A DNA stretch of 64,000 bases, from NCBI RefSeq assembly GCF_016908465.1, contig NZ_JAFBDY010000006.1, positions 1 through 64,000 of the forward strand, read 5' to 3'. The translations under genes were made by a program, and so were the position numbers. This DNA comes from Lysinibacillus composti. GTDB lineage: Bacteria; Bacillota; Bacilli; Bacillales_A; Planococcaceae. Of the stretch, positions 25,190-33,938 are shown piece by piece (position 1 is the stretch's first letter; each line of letters starts with the position of its first letter). Under the pieces are notes generated by a model. The model had not been told where the DNA came from and made no database searches. It saw nothing but the letters and a program-made list of their open reading frames with translations.

Positions 25190-26281
25190 TTAATTTGCAA
25201 CGACTTCAAGTGGACTAGTTAATTTTGAAATAAGTTCTTGATTGATTCCCGCCTTTGAAGCAAGTTCTACAAGTTCTGAAATGACACTATCTGGAACTCC
25301 AATTCCTTCTACTTTGTTTCGTTCTAAGTTACGATGTTCTATCTCGCCTGGAAGGTAAATTTCATTTGCCCCTTCTGCTAATGGCGTGTTTTTGATATAG
25401 GCAATATACTGGTCTACTAAACCTTTAAACTGGTCCACTTGCATAAAGCCATCAATTTTAATTTCTAAGAAGAAATTACTAATATCATTTGGTTTATCTA
25501 AATCCTGATACATGGAATGAATCTGATCTCCAATTGCACCATTGCTTAATAATGCTGACAATAGGTCAACAATAACTGATAAACCATATCCTTTTGGCCC
25601 CCCTACTGGGAAAAGGAATCCACCATTTACGACTTCGTCGGGATCTGTTGTCGGGTTCCCTTTGGCATTTAATGCCCAACCTTCAGGGATAGATTCATTT
25701 TTGCTTTTTGCATTCAATATCTTCCCAAGTGGGACAACACTTGTTGCCATATCGAGAACAATTGCTGGACTTTCTCCTGCTGGAGCAGCAAAAGAGATTG
25801 GATTATTCCCAACTCTTGCCTCTGTACCGCCTGGAGGAGGCATCAAAGGTTCTACATTACTTACAGATAGTCCAATCATATTATGTTCAGCCAATTGCAT
25901 CGCCCAATACGCAGCCGCTCCATAATGGTTGCTTCTGCGAATAGCAACAGCCGAAATCTTTGACTGCTCAGATTTTGCAATTAGTTCTTGAATTGCTTCT
26001 TGAGCCACTACATGGCCTAGTCCATGATCACCGTCTATTACAATCGTCGAATCCGTTTCAACTACTTTTTTAATTTCCGGATTCGCCTTAATTTTTCCGT
26101 TCTCAAGACGCTTAACATAAACGGGAAGTCTTAAAATTCCATGACTGCTCACACCTCTTAGGTCTGCAGTAATTAGTGACTGGGCAACTGTCTTTGCATG
26201 TTCTGAAGAAACTCCTTGATGTTCAAGAATTAAACTTCCGAGCTTTTTTAGATTTTGAGATTCATATTTTTTTACTGTCAT
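25190..26281 (-). CDS. Ldh-family (malate/L-lactate/ureidoglycolate-type) NAD(P) oxidoreductase
   Basis: A 363-residue protein of the Ldh_2 fold, unrelated to Rossmann dehydrogenases. Markers are GVSSHGILRLPVYVKRL, GDHGLGHVVAQEA, the catalytic-region SNHYGAAAYW, and PKGYGLSVIVDLLSALLS. The family oxidises 2-hydroxy acids (malate, sulfolactate, ureidoglycolate, keto-gulonate type) to 2-oxo acids. Its ATG overlaps the transporter stop (ATGA), so the two are translationally coupled. With a sugar-acid-type importer in front and an FAA hydrolase behind, it probably handles an imported hydroxy acid. Confidence 0.82.
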   Translation of the reverse strand: MTVKKYESQNLKKLGSLILEHQGVSSEHAKTVAQSLITADLRGVSSHGILRLPVYVKRLENGKIKANPEIKKVVETDSTIVIDGDHGLGHVVAQEAIQELIAKSEQSKISAVAIRRSNHYGAAAYWAMQLAEHNMIGLSVSNVEPLMPPPGGTEARVGNNPISFAAPAGESPAIVLDMATSVVPLGKILNAKSKNESIPEGWALNAKGNPTTDPDEVVNGGFLFPVGGPKGYGLSVIVDLLSALLSNGAIGDQIHSMYQDLDKPNDISNFFLEIKIDGFMQVDQFKGLVDQYIAYIKNTPLAEGANEIYLPGEIEHRNLERNKVEGIGVPDSVISELVELASKAGINQELISKLTSPLEVVAN

Positions 26282-27561
26282 GGCGATACCACCTCATTAT
26301 TTTCATTTATAGTTACAGTTTTTTCATTTTCTTTTAATAAGAATGTGTAAACAAGGAATGCAATCCCGGTAATAATTCCTGCAATGACTAACCCTCCAAC
26401 AAAGCTTTTAAAATAGCCAACGATGAAGCCTGTCATGATTGGTGCAATCCATCCAGCAATATTACCAATGAAATTTTGGAGTCCAGCGAGCGTACCCACT
26501 GTGCCCTCTGGTGCAATGTCTGTCAAAATCGCCCATGTTCCACTGTTTGCAAACATCATTCCCCCGATTGATAGAGAAATTAAAGCTAAGGCAAGTCCTA
26601 CATTTGAAACGAAACCTGCAGGAATAATCGCTAAGCAAAATAGCATTCCGATTGACATTACTGTTCGTCTAGCTGCGATTGGTCTCCACCCTCTCTTAAC
26701 AAGTCGATCAGAGATTAAACCGCCGCAAATTGCCCCAATGGATGCAACTACCCATGGAATAACCGCATTGAAGCCTGCTTTAAGTAAACTCATATCACGT
26801 TCCATAACTAAATATGTTGGAAGCCAAGTTAGCATCATATAAAGTAAGTAGTTTTGGGAGAAAAGTCCATACATACAGCACCAAACATTTTTGATTTTTA
26901 AAAGTTCGTACCATTTTACTTTAGATTCACTAACGACTGTTTGCTCAATTTTTCCTTCTTGTATATGTTGTAACTCTGCCTCGTTCATCTTACTGTCTGC
27001 AGGATTATTTTTATAATAGTACAACCAGATTGGGACCCAAATGAGGCCAACAGCACCTGTTAGGATAAAGGCCATATGCCAACCCCAACTCCCAATAATC
27101 CAAGCAAGCAATGGTGTAGAAAGCCCCGCTCCAGTAGCAATCCCCATTGTAAAAATACCATTCGCAATTCCACGTTCCTTCGATGGTAACCAGTCCTTGA
27201 TTACCCTCGTGTTTGTTGGGAATGCAGGAGATTCACCAATACCCATCATCGCTCGGATACCAAGTAATAATCCTAGCGAACGACCGCCTGCAGTTGCAAT
27301 CGTACATAGCGACCACCAAACAATCGCAATTGCATAGGTAACCTTTGCACCAAATTTATCTACAATAGGGCCAACTGGAATCTGCATTAACGTATATGTC
27401 CAGAAAAAGGCCGACCCCAAAAGACCGAATTGAACAGTTGTTAAACTTAAATCTTCCATCATTTGAGGACCCGCAATGCCCAAAACAGCCCGGTCCATAT
27501 AGTTGATTGAGGTAGCCAAGTATAATAATAGGACGACTCCCCACCTTAACCTTGTTTTCAT
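26278..27561 (-). CDS. MFS anion:cation symporter (hexuronate/sugar-acid type)
   Basis: A 427-residue, 12-TM major facilitator of the ACS family. The start is the ATG behind GGAGGAGATATAT; the longer frame has none. Opening RWGVVLLLYLATSINYMDRAVLGIAGP and the loop ESPAFPTNTRVIKDWLPSKERGIANG are diagnostic of the galactonate/glucarate/hexuronate branch. A cre-like site lies 20 bases upstream of the start codon, suggesting carbon catabolite repression. The imported substrate is presumably oxidised by the coupled Ldh-type enzyme. Confidence 0.82.
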   Translation of the reverse strand: MKTRLRWGVVLLLYLATSINYMDRAVLGIAGPQMMEDLSLTTVQFGLLGSAFFWTYTLMQIPVGPIVDKFGAKVTYAIAIVWWSLCTIATAGGRSLGLLLGIRAMMGIGESPAFPTNTRVIKDWLPSKERGIANGIFTMGIATGAGLSTPLLAWIIGSWGWHMAFILTGAVGLIWVPIWLYYYKNNPADSKMNEAELQHIQEGKIEQTVVSESKVKWYELLKIKNVWCCMYGLFSQNYLLYMMLTWLPTYLVMERDMSLLKAGFNAVIPWVVASIGAICGGLISDRLVKRGWRPIAARRTVMSIGMLFCLAIIPAGFVSNVGLALALISLSIGGMMFANSGTWAILTDIAPEGTVGTLAGLQNFIGNIAGWIAPIMTGFIVGYFKSFVGGLVIAGIITGIAFLVYTFLLKENEKTVTINENNEVVSP

Positions 27562-27580
27562 ATATATCTCCTCCGAATTG

Positions 27581-27594
27581 TGTATCCGCTTACA
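27581..27594. promoter_or_regulatory. cre-like site upstream of the MFS gene
   Basis: Minus strand TGTAAGCGGATACA matches the Bacillus cre consensus TGWAANCGNTNWCA at 13 of 14 positions. It is about 20 bases upstream of the transporter start. Confidence 0.55.
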
Positions 27595-27711
27595 TATAAG
27601 TAATAATCGAATCAAACATAGATTGGTAGATAGGATGATATTATGTTATAGTTATAATGTAGTTATTTTTTCACAGCTGTCGTTGATTCTCGCAAAATCA
27701 CGACAGCATTT

Positions 27712-28356
27712 TTATATACTTTGGTATACTTCGATAAAGCTCTGTTTTGTTTTTTTAAGGTGTGATACTAATAGCTCTTCTCCGTTACCTTGTTCTAAAG
27801 CCCGAATAATTGCCCAATGTTCTTCCACCACTTCTAGACGCCGATCCTGCTTGAACAGTACATGAATCCCGATTCGCAGCATCATCTCAGATATTTCGTC
27901 ATACGTAGAAATGAGTCTTTTATTATTTGTTAACCTATAAAGCTCCGCATGATATTCTCGATCTTCAGACATAAATTCAATATCTGACATTTCTCCAATA
28001 TGCTCCTCCATGTGATGTGTAAGAGCATACAATTTCTCAAATGAAACTTTCTGATTTTGTAAATGTTTGACAATCGCAGGTTCCACAATCATCCTCATTT
28101 CAAACACTTCATCGATATCTTCCATGGTTATTGGTTTTACGTATGTACCTGTATAAGGTATTGTATATAACCAATTATTGGCTTCAAGTATTTGGACAGC
28201 TTCTCTGAATGGTGTGCGGCTGATCCCGAACCTTTCTTTTGCAATTTTTTCCGTTATCATGTCGCCATCTTTAAGAACGCCATCGATGATCGCATCTCGT
28301 AAGATTTCCATAGCTTGTACCTTCAATGGTTTCGTAGACATTGCATATAACTTCAC
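27712..28356 (-). CDS. GntR-family (FadR subfamily) regulator with FCD domain
   Basis: A 214-residue protein. The GTG start follows a perfect AAGGAGGTGA at seven bases; upstream in-frame codons lie in the operator. Residues ~8-75 are a GntR winged helix (ITEKIAKERFGISRTPFREAVQIL). The rest is an all-helical FCD ligand domain, with likely metal/ligand residues in EMRMIVEPAIV, YHAELYRLTNN and EEHWAIIRAL (Asp/His pattern). It is the first gene of the MFS-Ldh-FAA cluster and should repress it until a hydroxy- or 2-oxo-acid ligand binds. A 41-bp palindrome sits just upstream. Confidence 0.85.
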   Translation of the reverse strand: MKLYAMSTKPLKVQAMEILRDAIIDGVLKDGDMITEKIAKERFGISRTPFREAVQILEANNWLYTIPYTGTYVKPITMEDIDEVFEMRMIVEPAIVKHLQNQKVSFEKLYALTHHMEEHIGEMSDIEFMSEDREYHAELYRLTNNKRLISTYDEISEMMLRIGIHVLFKQDRRLEVVEEHWAIIRALEQGNGEELLVSHLKKTKQSFIEVYQSI

Positions 28357-28390
28357 AGTCTCACCTCCTTGTATTTGATAGCCGTTCAAA

Positions 28391-28431
28391 ATATATGATT
28401 CAGAATATATTATATATTCTGAATCATATAT
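28391..28431. promoter_or_regulatory. 41-bp perfect palindrome, probable GntR operator
   Basis: Perfect 19-base arms (ATATATGATTCAGAATATA and its complement) around TTA, 35 bases upstream of the GTG of the gntR gene. It lies in promoter position, so autoregulation by the GntR protein is likely. It is longer than the usual GntR half-sites. Confidence 0.7.
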
Positions 28432-28562
28432 GATATATTCTAACATATTTTACTAGTTTTACAATACAATTCCGTATAAAAATTCTGAAAACTGAAATGG
28501 CTCGTTTGTAATCGAAATGTTCAATATTCCTAATTGTTTTTGGATTTGGATAAATAACAAAA

Positions 28563-28600
28563 AAAGAGCGTATCTTGAAAAAAATCAAAACACGCTCTTT
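28563..28600 (-). terminator. terminator of the hydrolase/XRE/DUF2975 genes
   Basis: AAAGAGCGT pairs with ACGCTCTTT, with an inner TTGA/TCAA. Seven A on the plus strand give the minus-strand U-tract. The hairpin at 30269-30303 has almost the same arms. Confidence 0.7.
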
Positions 28601-28660
28601 ACCTTAAAGTTAATGATTACATATACTTATCTCTTCTACCCTTTATCGCCTTGCTATTAC

Positions 28661-29248
28661 TTAAGATGCAACTGTTCCACTCGTATAAGCAGAAAGTGAT
28701 TCTTGCATTATGTCCCTATTTGTATAATCCTCTAGTTTGCCTTCAAAAACTAATTGGAAGTTTGCTAAATTCGTCAAGTCGCTTGGTTTAACTAGAGAAA
28801 GATCCTTTTCTTCAATTTTGTTTACTGTTTTACTTACATTTAATACAGATGCGACAAACTGTGAACAGAAGAGTGCATTCTTTCTTTTGATTGGTTTATT
28901 AAGTATCACACCAAACAATCCGATAAAGTTATAGCGATAATTGTTCTTTTGGGATGCTATTTGCTCTATATATTGAACCATCTTTTGATATTCAGCAATC
29001 GTAATAGTTAATGAATAAATGGCACAATCTGCTTGACTAAATAAGTGTGAATCTACTTCTTCCCTCACGAATCCTCCAACAAATGGATTATTGACTGTTT
29101 TTCTCCCAAAACTATATACCTCATTTAATTCTGCATCAAAGGCAATTGAGGCATGATTATAGGGTTTTTTCGTATAGGACTTGATTAGTCTGTTTAAGAG
29201 AGTTCTCGTATCTGTCAGCAGGAGATAAATCTTTTTTTCCCCCGTCAT
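28661..29248 (-). CDS. YiiX/YebB-like permuted NlpC/P60 cysteine hydrolase
   Basis: A 195-residue protein whose ATG follows GGAGGTGAGGTT; the 23 extra upstream residues are unlikely. The order of catalytic motifs is permuted: His first (YNHASIAFD, near residue 32), then Cys (NALFCSQFVASVL, near 125), as in the papain-like YiiX/YaeF amidases. No signal peptide is seen, so it may be cytosolic. Substrate unknown. It lies downstream of the XRE gene, possibly cotranscribed. Confidence 0.65.
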   Translation of the reverse strand: MTGEKKIYLLLTDTRTLLNRLIKSYTKKPYNHASIAFDAELNEVYSFGRKTVNNPFVGGFVREEVDSHLFSQADCAIYSLTITIAEYQKMVQYIEQIASQKNNYRYNFIGLFGVILNKPIKRKNALFCSQFVASVLNVSKTVNKIEEKDLSLVKPSDLTNLANFQLVFEGKLEDYTNRDIMQESLSAYTSGTVAS

Positions 29249-29340
29249 AACCTCACCTCCAATGTTTTTATGTGATAAATAGATTGAAAGAGTAAACTTC
29301 TTATTAGAAGATGGCATAAAACCATCAACTTAATTAAAGA

Positions 29341-29562
29341 TTAACCTAGAATTTCTTCATCATATTTGTATTCTAAAATATCCCCCGGCTGACAATCTAA
29401 AGACTGGCAAATCGCCTCTAAAGTTGAAAAACGAATTGCTTTTGCCTTTCCATTCTTTAAAATCGAAAGGTTCGCCATCGTGATTCCAACCCTTTCCGAA
29501 AGTTCAGTAACACTCATTTTCCGTTTCGCCAACATCACATCAATATTTATAATAATTGCCAT
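29341..29562 (-). CDS. XRE-family transcriptional regulator (YozG type)
   Basis: A 73-residue helix-turn-helix protein (MLAKRKMSVTELSERVGITMANLSILKNGK), the short Cro/C1 type that ends with LDCQPGDILEY. The ATG is six bases after GAGGTG, which overlaps the stop codon of the DUF2975 gene, so the two are coupled. In Bacillales this pair (DUF2975 membrane protein plus short XRE regulator) is common; the regulator may control the pair. Target unknown. Confidence 0.85.
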   Translation of the reverse strand: MAIIINIDVMLAKRKMSVTELSERVGITMANLSILKNGKAKAIRFSTLEAICQSLDCQPGDILEYKYDEEILG

Positions 29563-29572
29563 TGTGATCACC

Positions 29573-30064
29573 TCAGACCGTTAAATCATTTTCAGATTTT
29601 ATCTGAATCGCTTCTTGTAAAAGTCTTTGGAGAACAGCTGCAAAGACTGCAATGACTAGCGGAGCAAAAATAAAGACCATTCCCATGATCATAAGGCCTG
29701 GCGCGTCATCTACTTCCGCTAGGATATAGACAAATGGTAAAGCAATCACATATAAACCACTGATGATGATGGCACATTTTTTAATTTTCTTTAAAGCGAT
29801 GACAGATATCTCTGAAAACGCCTCGTTTTGATCGATATAGCTTAATAAGTTAAAAGCCTGGTACAAAGCAAAGTAAAATGGTACAGCCGAAACATACATA
29901 ACCATTAATAACCCATACACCACAAAAGCCATATCTGACCCTCTAGCCGCTGCTTCATTTGCCTCATTCGCAATTTGAGGTAATAAAAATAAACATATCG
30001 CAAGAACCGGAATTCCAATGAAAATAACAGCCACTTTTAAGAAGAGTGTTGAACTTCTTTTCAT
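29573..30064 (-). CDS. DUF2975 membrane protein (YoaS-like)
   Basis: A 163-residue protein with four membrane helices and the family pattern FYFALYQAFNLLSYIDQNEAFSEISVIALKKIKKCAI in the middle. AGGTG six bases before the ATG. It is coupled to the XRE gene downstream. DUF2975 proteins have no proven function; the constant link to a small regulator suggests a sensing or membrane-stress role, which is inference. Confidence 0.8.
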   Translation of the reverse strand: MKRSSTLFLKVAVIFIGIPVLAICLFLLPQIANEANEAAARGSDMAFVVYGLLMVMYVSAVPFYFALYQAFNLLSYIDQNEAFSEISVIALKKIKKCAIIISGLYVIALPFVYILAEVDDAPGLMIMGMVFIFAPLVIAVFAAVLQRLLQEAIQIKSENDLTV

Positions 30065-30439
30065 AAAGAGCACCTCACATAATTAATTTCAAAATGATTT
30101 TAGCATGACATTTATCGTTTTACAATAAACTTTTATCATTTTTTAGGTATATTTTATTGTTAAATATTTCTTAAAAGCAAAAAATGCATTCCTTTTTTGA
30201 AAACAAATCCTTCTTCCTGATAAGCTTTGTATGCTTACACATTATTATTATTTGCTGGCAAAATAATAGAGCGTATTTTGAACAAGAAGTTCAAAACACG
30301 CTCATATATATACATTTTCTATGTGTTATATTAACTTAATATAATTCTATCCCTCATTTTTATAAAGGTAGTGGCATGTACCTATTCTATAAAAATTACA
30401 AAGGAAATATAAAAAACGAGATTCCACTAATATAATTTG
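30065..30439. other. intergenic region
   Basis: 375 bases, very AT-rich. It contains the inverted repeat at 30269-30303 and probably the promoter of the DUF2975/XRE pair. Nothing else was seen. Confidence 0.5.
30269..30303. repeat. inverted repeat related to the 28563-28600 hairpin
   Basis: GAGCGT-ATTTTGAAC pairs with GTTCAAAA-CACGCTC around AAGAA. Its arms resemble those of the terminator at 28563, which suggests a dispersed hairpin family. It lacks a good U-tract on either strand. Confidence 0.5.
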
Positions 30440-31324
30440 TTAATGGATATCTCGTTCTTTCTTACACGTCCACTTAATAAAATTTAGACCTTTAATTTGG
30501 ATTCGTTTTTTTATAAAGGTTAAGATGTGATCTATAAATGGCTCAGTCTTTTCAATTTGCGTCCAATGGCCACACTCATTAAATACATGCAATTCTGCGT
30601 GTGGTAATAATTGGATTAAGCGATAACTCGTCTCTTCAATTGGAATGACTTGGTCGTTCAAACCGTGGAAAATTAACGTTTTTACCTCAATTTGTTTAAT
30701 TTGCTCGTCCTCTAACGCCAGTTCATCTAACTTACTTTGGCGCGGTGCCTGGAACATGGCTGCAAAAGCCTCTTTCACATCAGGTCGAATACTCGCCTCA
30801 TAGCGCAAACGTACTAGCTCCTCGTTGTTTGCTGTTGCTTGATCATAGGAGAATAATTTAATAAGATTTCTCATTGAATCCAAGCTTGGCTCATAGCCCC
30901 ATACTTGATCTAAGCCTTCAGAAATTGGATGCTTTGTGCCAACACTACCCATTAAGATTAGTTTTTTCACTAAATCTGGTCGACGATACGCAATATGTAG
31001 CGATAATGCACCCCCGAAAGAATTCCCTACTAAATATACTGGTTTGTTTGAAACGGCTTCGATAAAACCAATTAAGTGTTCTACCCATAAGTCAATATGA
31101 TAATTATGATCTGCTAATTTATCTGTTTCTCCAAAGCCAATAATATCTGGGGCAAATACTTGATATGATTCACTTAACCGTGGAATGACTAAGCGCCAGT
31201 TGGCAAAGGCTGATACGCCAGGACCTGAGCCGTGAATTAAGATAATTTTTTCATCCCCAGTACCTTCTTCATGATAATGTGTATGAATCCCATTAATATT
31301 GATAAATTTTGAAGCAATGATCAT
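30440..31324 (-). CDS. alpha/beta hydrolase, meta-cleavage product (2-hydroxymuconic semialdehyde-type) hydrolase
   Basis: A 294-residue alpha/beta hydrolase. Oxyanion-hole motif HGSGPGVSAFANWR near residue 31, nucleophile elbow GNSFGG (Ser ~106), acid in LNDQVIP, and catalytic His in CGHWTQIEKTEPF. HGSGPG is characteristic of C-C bond hydrolases of aromatic meta-cleavage (DmpD/XylF/BphD/HsaD). ATG follows GGGGAGATTTAT. It stands downstream of the extradiol dioxygenase and should hydrolyse its ring-fission product to 2-hydroxypenta-2,4-dienoate and an acid. Confidence 0.82.
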   Translation of the reverse strand: MIIASKFININGIHTHYHEEGTGDEKIILIHGSGPGVSAFANWRLVIPRLSESYQVFAPDIIGFGETDKLADHNYHIDLWVEHLIGFIEAVSNKPVYLVGNSFGGALSLHIAYRRPDLVKKLILMGSVGTKHPISEGLDQVWGYEPSLDSMRNLIKLFSYDQATANNEELVRLRYEASIRPDVKEAFAAMFQAPRQSKLDELALEDEQIKQIEVKTLIFHGLNDQVIPIEETSYRLIQLLPHAELHVFNECGHWTQIEKTEPFIDHILTFIKKRIQIKGLNFIKWTCKKERDIH

Positions 31325-31372
31325 ATAAATCTCCCCTTTTCAATTTAGCAAAAGTCTTTAGTTACAATGTGA

Positions 31373-31565
31373 GGGTGGGACAGGCTTCTTAAAGTTTGAA
31401 GTGGAATTCACTTCGCTTTCCGCGGGCATGGCTTCATCCTCCTCGTCGCAAGCTCCTGTGGGGTCTTCACCTCATGCTTATCCCGCAGGAGTCTACGTGA
31501 ATTCCACTTCCAAAACATTTAATTGGTAAATTCTTGACTAATGAAATGGTATCTGCCTGTCCCCG
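31373..31565. mobile_element. MITE-like interspersed element, Bacillaceae 'TTCCGCGGGC...GGAGTCTACG' type
   Basis: Ends GGGACAGGC and GCCTGTCCC are inverted, and inside them GAAGTGGAATTCAC pairs with GTGAATTCCACTTC. The middle carries CGCTTTCCGCGGGCATGGC...GCTCCTGTGGGGTCTTC...CCCGCAGGAGTCTACG, a sequence I recall as widely dispersed between genes in Bacillaceae. No coding capacity. GC content is well above the flanks. Confidence 0.6.
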
Positions 31566-31576
31566 TGTCCCTATTA
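31552..31576. repeat. GGGACA repeat at a stop codon
   Basis: On the minus strand the dioxygenase stop TAA is followed in frame by TAGGGACACGGGGACAGG. It overlaps the right end of the 31373-31565 element, so the two repeat types may share ends. Confidence 0.7.
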
Positions 31577-32542
31577 AACTAGTACGTCAGACTTTACTGG
31601 TGTGCCATATTTGAAGAATTCTTGAGGTAAGTTAGAGCCATGCCAGATAATGGCTTTCTCTAAATCTTTTCCTTTCCATTCAATTGTTTTCCATGCTGGA
31701 TCGAAAATTTGATAGCCTGGGTCTCCGAATAATTCCACGCGATTTCCTCCTGGCTCGACAACATATAAGAAAGCAGCTTGTGTAACGCCGTGTTTACCTG
31801 GACCTGCTTCAATTTCGTAACCGCTTTCAATTAGTAAGTCTGCAACATCCGATAAATGTTGAGGGAAACCGTACCAGTAGCAAATATGATGCAGACGGCC
31901 AGACTCACCTAATGCATCTGTCATTAATGCAATGTCATGTACTAAACTACTTACACTTAACCAAGCAGCCACGTCAGAATTATCGTCTGCTAAAATACGT
32001 TCACGTACTTTAAAACCTAGTACTTCTTCTAAAAACTCAACATTCTTCTTCGTTTCACTTGCCAATACGTTGATGTGGTCTAGGCGACGAACAGGTACAC
32101 CACGGCTTGGACGTTTTTGTGGGCGATTTAATAATGGTGTTTTTTGATCTTCTGGTGCCTCATAGTAATCGACATCCCATAAGATTTCCATTTTATGACC
32201 ATCCGGCGTTGTGAATTGGTAGGCACGTCCATGACCGATATCACCGTCAATCCACCCAATTCCGCGACCAGATTTTTCAATTGCAGCTACACGACGTTCT
32301 AATGCTTGAGGGGATGTCGCTCTCCAAGCAACATGGCCTAAGCCTGCTTCATCATTTTCCGTTATAATTAACGTGTTATGATAGTGATCTTCATAAGCAC
32401 GCATATACACAGAATTCCCTTTACGCCCTACTTCGTCCATTCCTAAAATGTTTTTGAAAAACCCTACTGATTCCTCTAATTTTGGGCTATAAATCTCAAA
32501 GTGTGCAAGTTGCGCAACATCTAAAATAGGTTCTTTTGTCAT
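31574..32542 (-). CDS. type I extradiol (catechol 2,3-) dioxygenase
   Basis: A 322-residue protein of two VOC-fold halves. Fe(II) ligands are visible in the C-terminal half: His in RRLDHINV, His in GRLHHICYW and Glu in [10 protein letters not shown]. The ATG lies eight bases after GGAGG. It opens the aromatic ring of a catechol next to the hydroxyls. Between a flavin-type hydroxylase gene and a meta-cleavage hydrolase gene, it is the ring-opening step of a meta pathway. Which catechol is used is not evident. Confidence 0.88.
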   Translation of the reverse strand: MTKEPILDVAQLAHFEIYSPKLEESVGFFKNILGMDEVGRKGNSVYMRAYEDHYHNTLIITENDEAGLGHVAWRATSPQALERRVAAIEKSGRGIGWIDGDIGHGRAYQFTTPDGHKMEILWDVDYYEAPEDQKTPLLNRPQKRPSRGVPVRRLDHINVLASETKKNVEFLEEVLGFKVRERILADDNSDVAAWLSVSSLVHDIALMTDALGESGRLHHICYWYGFPQHLSDVADLLIESGYEIEAGPGKHGVTQAAFLYVVEPGGNRVELFGDPGYQIFDPAWKTIEWKGKDLEKAIIWHGSNLPQEFFKYGTPVKSDVLV

Positions 32543-32664
32543 TTTCCATTCCTCCAATTATATTAATAGATAAATTATGTTAAAGTATGAACGCTCGACT
32601 TTCATTTTTGACAAACGTTCATGACGTACTTACTACACAGGACTGAGATGGTTCGTAGTTTAAA

Positions 32665-33870
32665 TTACCAAGTCGGATGCCCTTTTAATCCAACTATCGT
32701 TCTTCCGTAACCTGCCATTGCATCTTCATATTGATGCGTTGGATGAGCAGCAACTGCAAGAATATCTCGAACAAACCGCTCACTACTTTCACTCTTATAT
32801 ACTGAATTACCACCAAGAGTAATCAAAATTCGTGATGCCATTTCCGTCGCCGATTTCGCAATATAACCACGGATTGCAAATAGTTGTTCGCGCTCTTCTT
32901 CTTCTAACACCCTGATCCCATTATCTTGGTAATAATGTAATCGATCCGCATATTCTTTAGCTAACGCTTTTAATGCTGCTAGCTGAATATTTAATTCTGC
33001 TAACGTACGTTGAGCACTACCTGCATCTTTTTCGTTTGTATTGTTATTGAAAATACGAATTCGACTTTCCGTTTTTTCTTTAAAGTTGCGAATCAATCGT
33101 TCAGCTGCTCCAATGGCAATGTGTGCGAAACCTGCTAAGAAGAATGCTAGATATGGTACATTAAAAATTTGATAGTCTTCTTCATAAATTCCATCTGGTG
33201 CAGTCGCCCCATTAAGTACTCTCGTTAACGGGAAAACTAAATGAGGTGGAACATACACGTTATCTACTTTCACACCGTTACTACCTGTTCCTCGTAAACC
33301 AATAGAATCCCAGTTTTCAATAATTTCTACATCTTTTTTATGAACGATAAACAAGCTAAACTCTGGCTCCGTACCATCTTGCATTTTGTGAACTGCACCT
33401 AATGCAATCCAATCACATGCGAATACCCCACTACAGAAATTCCATTGTCCTGATAAACGGTACCCTTCTCCGTCATCCACCACTTTTCCAATTGGTGCGA
33501 ACACATCGGCCATTAAAGCGTTACTATTAAATAATTCATCACGGCCTTCTTTAGGTAAAAATGCTGGCCACGTTTCATGGATAATTGCGAAATATGTTAG
33601 CCATGCAGCTGACACATTATAGTTTGCTACTGTTCGGATAATATCGCCAAATGTGTAGTAGTCTAAATTTTGACCACCATACGCTTTCGGTCTTAGTAAC
33701 TTTTGAAAACCAGCTTCTTTGATTTTTTCAATGACCTCATCGGGAAGTCTTGTATCCAGATCGGCTTGTGCAGCATACTTTTCTGCTAATTCCCCGACCT
33801 CTTTTGCTTTTTGAAGTAACTCTTCACGATTAATCGTTTTTTCAAGAACTGCTAAAGAATTAACTGCCAT
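32665..33870 (-). CDS. acyl-CoA-dehydrogenase-fold flavin monooxygenase (HpaH/HsaA type)
   Basis: A 401-residue protein with the acyl-CoA dehydrogenase fold but without the catalytic Glu context. Features: helical N-terminus, GQWNFCSGVFACDWIALGAV at ~140-160, WDSIGLRGTGSNGVKVDNVYVP, and the C-terminal four-helix bundle ending HPTHQYEDAMAGYGR. This is the two-component group D hydroxylase family (HsaA, HpaB C2, DszC-like), which hydroxylates a phenol to a catechol using reduced flavin. No flavin reductase gene is nearby, so reductant must come from elsewhere. First gene of the aromatic operon, cre site upstream. Confidence 0.78.
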   Translation of the reverse strand: MAVNSLAVLEKTINREELLQKAKEVGELAEKYAAQADLDTRLPDEVIEKIKEAGFQKLLRPKAYGGQNLDYYTFGDIIRTVANYNVSAAWLTYFAIIHETWPAFLPKEGRDELFNSNALMADVFAPIGKVVDDGEGYRLSGQWNFCSGVFACDWIALGAVHKMQDGTEPEFSLFIVHKKDVEIIENWDSIGLRGTGSNGVKVDNVYVPPHLVFPLTRVLNGATAPDGIYEEDYQIFNVPYLAFFLAGFAHIAIGAAERLIRNFKEKTESRIRIFNNNTNEKDAGSAQRTLAELNIQLAALKALAKEYADRLHYYQDNGIRVLEEEEREQLFAIRGYIAKSATEMASRILITLGGNSVYKSESSERFVRDILAVAAHPTHQYEDAMAGYGRTIVGLKGHPTW

Positions 33871-33890
33871 TTCAATTCCTCCCTTATTTT

Positions 33891-33904
33891 TGAAAGCGTT
33901 ATCA
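33891..33904. promoter_or_regulatory. cre site upstream of the aromatic operon
   Basis: TGAAAGCGTTATCA matches the cre consensus TGWAANCGNTNWCA at all 14 positions. It is 21 bases upstream of the hydroxylase start, downstream of a TATAAT, in a roadblock position for CcpA. Confidence 0.75.
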
Positions 33905-33932
33905 CAACAATCAGCAACCTCTGATTGATTTC

Positions 33933-33938
33933 ATTATA
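33933..33938 (-). promoter_or_regulatory. -10 element of the aromatic operon
   Basis: Minus strand TATAAT about 60 bases upstream of the hydroxylase start; no good -35 lies 16-18 bases before it (TATTTA). A strong -10 with a poor -35 fits an activator-dependent promoter, as expected from the adjacent PucR-type activator. Confidence 0.4.

Noticed and set aside
27678-27711. GCTGTCGT/ACGACAGC hairpin after gntR as a terminator
   Set aside because: On the gntR strand it is followed by A residues instead of U, so it is not a standard terminator; left unassigned.
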